Assembly (NCBI RefSeq): GCF_024399415.1
Contig: NZ_CP029257.1
Coordinates: forward strand, 519,501 to 583,500
Source of the DNA: Streptococcus oralis
GTDB taxonomy: Bacteria > Bacillota > Bacilli > Lactobacillales > Streptococcaceae
DNA: 64,000 nucleotides
Direction of reading: 5' to 3'
Under the pieces are notes generated by a model. That model made no database searches. It was not told where the DNA came from and saw nothing but the letters and a program-made list of their open reading frames with translations. The translations under genes and the position numbers were made by a program. Below, one piece after another: positions 61,756 to 64,000 of the stretch. Each line of letters starts with the position of its first letter. Position 1 is the stretch's first letter.

Positions 61756-62550
61756 ATGCCAATTACATCGTTAGAAATTAAAGATAAAACCTTTGGCACA
61801 AGATTTAGAGGTTTTGACCCAGAAGAAGTAGACGAGTTTCTTGATATCGTTGTTCGTGATTATGAAGACTTGGTTCGTAGTAATCACGATAAAGAGACAC
61901 ACATCAAAAGTTTGGAAGAACGTTTGTCTTACTTTGATGAGATGAAGGATTCCTTGAGTCAGTCAGTTTTGATTGCTCAAGATACAGCTGAGCGTGTCAA
62001 ACAAGCTGCTCAAGAACGTTCAAACAATATTATTCAACAAGCTGAACAAGATGCTCAGCGTTTGCTTGAAGAAGCGAAATACAAGGCAAATGAAATTCTC
62101 CGTCAGGCTACAGATAATGCGAAGAGAGTGGCTGTTGAGACAGAAGAGTTGAAGAACAAGAGCCGTGTATTCCATCAACGCCTCAAGTCTACGATTGAAA
62201 GTCAATTGGCTATTGTCGAGTCATCTGATTGGGAAGACATTCTTCGCCCAACAGCTACTTACCTTCAGACAAGTGATGAAGCCTTTAAAGAGGTGGTGGG
62301 TGAAGTTCTTGGTGAAACTGTATCTTTACAACCAGAGGAAGAACCAATTGATATGACTCGCCAATTCACACCAGAAGAGGTTGCTGAATTGCAAGCTCGT
62401 ATCGAGGCTGGCAATAAAGAATTAGCTGAGTTTGAAGCTCAACAAAATCAACAGACAGAAGAAAGTGACCAGCATGAAGAGTCAGTTGAAGTAGAAGCTA
62501 CTGCGGCAACTGAGAACGATGCAAATAAAGAATCTGTTCTTATCCTATAA
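61756..62550 (+). CDS. divIVA: Septum/pole protein DivIVA
   Basis: A 264-residue scaffold that recognises curved membrane at septa and poles. N-terminal DivIVA domain (PITSLEIKDKTFGTRFRGFD, EEVDEFLDIVVRDYEDLV) followed by a long coiled coil rich in Ala, Glu and Gln to about residue 200, and a Glu-rich tail. The start at 61756 has GAGGA upstream. In Mitis-group streptococci it is phosphorylated by StkP, which cannot be judged here. Confidence 0.94.
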   Translation: MPITSLEIKDKTFGTRFRGFDPEEVDEFLDIVVRDYEDLVRSNHDKETHIKSLEERLSYFDEMKDSLSQSVLIAQDTAERVKQAAQERSNNIIQQAEQDAQRLLEEAKYKANEILRQATDNAKRVAVETEELKNKSRVFHQRLKSTIESQLAIVESSDWEDILRPTATYLQTSDEAFKEVVGEVLGETVSLQPEEEPIDMTRQFTPEEVAELQARIEAGNKELAEFEAQQNQQTEESDQHEESVEVEATAATENDANKESVLIL

Positions 62551-62574
62551 AAAAATGTGAGAACAAGATCCAAC

Positions 62575-62780
62575 CAACTATATTTTCAGCGAGCGGGAGA
62601 TGGTGAGAGTCCTGCAATCCCTAGTGGTTAGATTATCCTCTCAATCAATCTAGTCCGAAAGCAGTAAGACTAGACGTCCCCCACGTTACGGGAAAAGAGG
62701 AAAAGAGACCCTGTCTTTTTTCGAACAAAGGTGGTACCACGATTTTCGTCCTTTTTGCGAATCGTGGTTTTTATTTTGTC
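62575..62780 (+). promoter_or_regulatory. T-box leader of ileS
   Basis: The 14-base T-box AAGGTGGTACCACG lies at 62728-62741, preceded by a long stem I region (62590-62690). It is followed by the terminator CCACGATT / AATCGTGG with TTTTTATTTT. The T-box can pair with the terminator 5' arm to form the antiterminator. Uncharged tRNA-Ile would switch ileS on; the specifier codon was not located with certainty. Confidence 0.88.
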
Positions 62781-62802
62781 AGTTTAAATTAAAGGAGTAA
62801 CA

Positions 62803-64000
62803 ATGAAACTTAAAGAAACCCTCAATTTAGGGAAAACAGACTTTCCTATGCGTGCTGGTCTTCCAACCAAAGAACCAGTTTGGCAAAAAGAATGGGAAGA
62901 AGCAAAACTTTACCAACGTCGTCAAGAATTGAACCAAGGAAAACCACATTTCACCTTGCATGATGGACCTCCGTATGCAAACGGAAATATCCACGTTGGA
63001 CATGCCATGAACAAGATTTCTAAAGATATTATTGTTCGTTCTAAGTCTATGTCTGGATTTTACGCTCCTTACATCCCAGGTTGGGATACTCATGGTCTGC
63101 CAATCGAACAAGTCTTGGCAAAACAGGGTGTTAAACGCAAAGAAATGGACTTGGTTGAGTACTTGAAACTTTGCCGCGAGTACGCTCTTTCTCAAGTTGA
63201 TAAACAACGTGAAGACTTTAAACGATTGGGTGTTTCTGGCGACTGGGAAAATCCTTATGTGACTTTGACTCCGGACTATGAAGCGGCTCAGATCCGTGTC
63301 TTCGGAGAAATGGCTAAGAAAGGCTACATCTACCGTGGTGCCAAGCCAGTTTACTGGTCTTGGTCATCTGAATCAGCTCTTGCTGAAGCGGAAATTGAGT
63401 ACCATGATTTGCTTTCAACTTCCCTTTACTATGCTAATCGCGTCAAAGACGGAAAAGGTGTGCTAGATACAGATACCTATATCGTTGTCTGGACAACAAC
63501 TCCATTTACCATCACAGCTTCTCGCGGTTTGACAGTTGGAGCAGATATTGATTATGTAGTCGTACAACCAGCTGGTGAATCTCGTAAGTTTGTGGTTGCT
63601 TCAGAATTATTAAATAGTCTTTCTGAGAAATTTGGTTGGGCTGATGTTCAGGTCTTGGCAACCTACCGTGGTCAAGAATTGAATCACATCGTAACAGTCC
63701 ACCCATGGGATACGGCTGTAGATGAGTTGGTAATCCTTGGTGACCACGTTACGACTGACTCTGGTACTGGTATTGTCCATACAGCCCCTGGTTTTGGTGA
63801 GGACGACTACAATGTCGGTGTTGCCAACGGCCTTGAAGTTGCTGTAACAGTTAACGAACGCGGTATTATGATGGAAAATGCTGGTCCTGAATTTGCGGGT
63901 CAGTTCTATGACAAGGTTGTGCCGACTGTTATCGAAAAACTGGGTGATTTACTCCTTGCTCAGGAAGAAATTTCTCACTCATACCCATTTGACTGGCGTA
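62803..64000 (+). CDS. ileS: Isoleucyl-tRNA synthetase (3' end outside window)
   Basis: Class I aminoacyl-tRNA synthetase charging tRNA-Ile. 399 codons are present and the frame runs off the window end. The HIGH motif appears as [16 protein letters not shown] near residue 58, followed by [11 protein letters not shown] and the editing (CP1) domain from about residue 190 ([24 protein letters not shown]). AAAGGAG precedes the ATG and a T-box leader controls it. Confidence 0.96.
   Translation, partial: MKLKETLNLGKTDFPMRAGLPTKEPVWQKEWEEAKLYQRRQELNQGKPHFTLHDGPPYANGNIHVGHAMNKISKDIIVRSKSMSGFYAPYIPGWDTHGLPIEQVLAKQGVKRKEMDLVEYLKLCREYALSQVDKQREDFKRLGVSGDWENPYVTLTPDYEAAQIRVFGEMAKKGYIYRGAKPVYWSWSSESALAEAEIEYHDLLSTSLYYANRVKDGKGVLDTDTYIVVWTTTPFTITASRGLTVGADIDYVVVQPAGESRKFVVASELLNSLSEKFGWADVQVLATYRGQELNHIVTVHPWDTAVDELVILGDHVTTDSGTGIVHTAPGFGEDDYNVGVANGLEVAVTVNERGIMMENAGPEFAGQFYDKVVPTVIEKLGDLLLAQEEISHSYPFDWR

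Overview
The window is chromosomal DNA of a low-GC Gram-positive coccus. Gene order and protein sequences point to a Mitis-group Streptococcus (S. oralis / S. mitis / S. pneumoniae relatives). The evidence is BOX repeats (including a close match to the classic BOX-PCR primer sequence), a 680-residue PBP2b, the pbp2b-recR / ddl-murF / ftsA-ftsZ-ylmEFGH-divIVA-ileS order, a YSIRK/LPXTG sialidase and a compact sialic-acid locus. The species call is inference from family knowledge; no search was run.

Layout. 0-9 kb: the end of an aquaporin gene, a queC-queD-queE-queF operon (minus strand) behind a probable preQ1-I riboswitch, thioredoxin, a MarR regulator facing an lrgAB-like pair, and ABC exporters with a GntR regulator. 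9-25 kb: housekeeping operons nrdR-dnaB-dnaI-nitroreductase-der, a TPM/LemA pair, secA, two tandem DAHP synthases, acpS-alr-recG. 25-40.5 kb: a sialic-acid scavenging locus, in order O-acetyl esterase, cell-wall sialidase NanA, NanE, an ABC importer (satABC-like), YhcH, DUF624 protein, Neu5Ac lyase, ROK kinase, and a divergent RpiR regulator. A methyltransferase gene is wedged between the kinase and the regulator, bracketed by a duplication of the kinase 3' end. 40.5-43.4 kb: pbp2b-recR. 43.6-52.3 kb: an accessory island between recR and ddl with an LXG polymorphic toxin, its two small partners, a four-copy family of probable immunity proteins (one broken), a three-copy family of membrane-anchored proteins, a broken TipC-like gene and several gene fragments. 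52.3-64 kb: the division and cell-wall cluster ddl, murF, a Nudix gene, a membrane protein, ftsA, ftsZ, ylmE, sepF, ylmG, ylmH, a miniature divIVA copy, divIVA, and a T-box leader before a partial ileS.

How genes work together. Surface EstA and NanA deacetylate and release sialic acid, the ABC importer takes it up, and lyase, kinase and epimerase convert it to GlcNAc-6-P. Four transcription units of this locus (estA, nanA, nanE, nanL) share a two-part element with the half-sites exactly 40 bp apart and a fixed 28-29 bp distance to the -35 box. This is a probable NanR (RpiR) activator site. The toxin island looks like a T7SS-dependent interbacterial competition module that has accumulated spare immunity genes; the T7SS machinery itself is not in the window.

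Most noteworthy: the bipartite sialic-acid promoter element, the LXG toxin/immunity array with an unrecognised toxin tail, the nanK-tail duplication around the methyltransferase, a multibranched structured element at 34.93-35.08 kb, and the mini-DivIVA.
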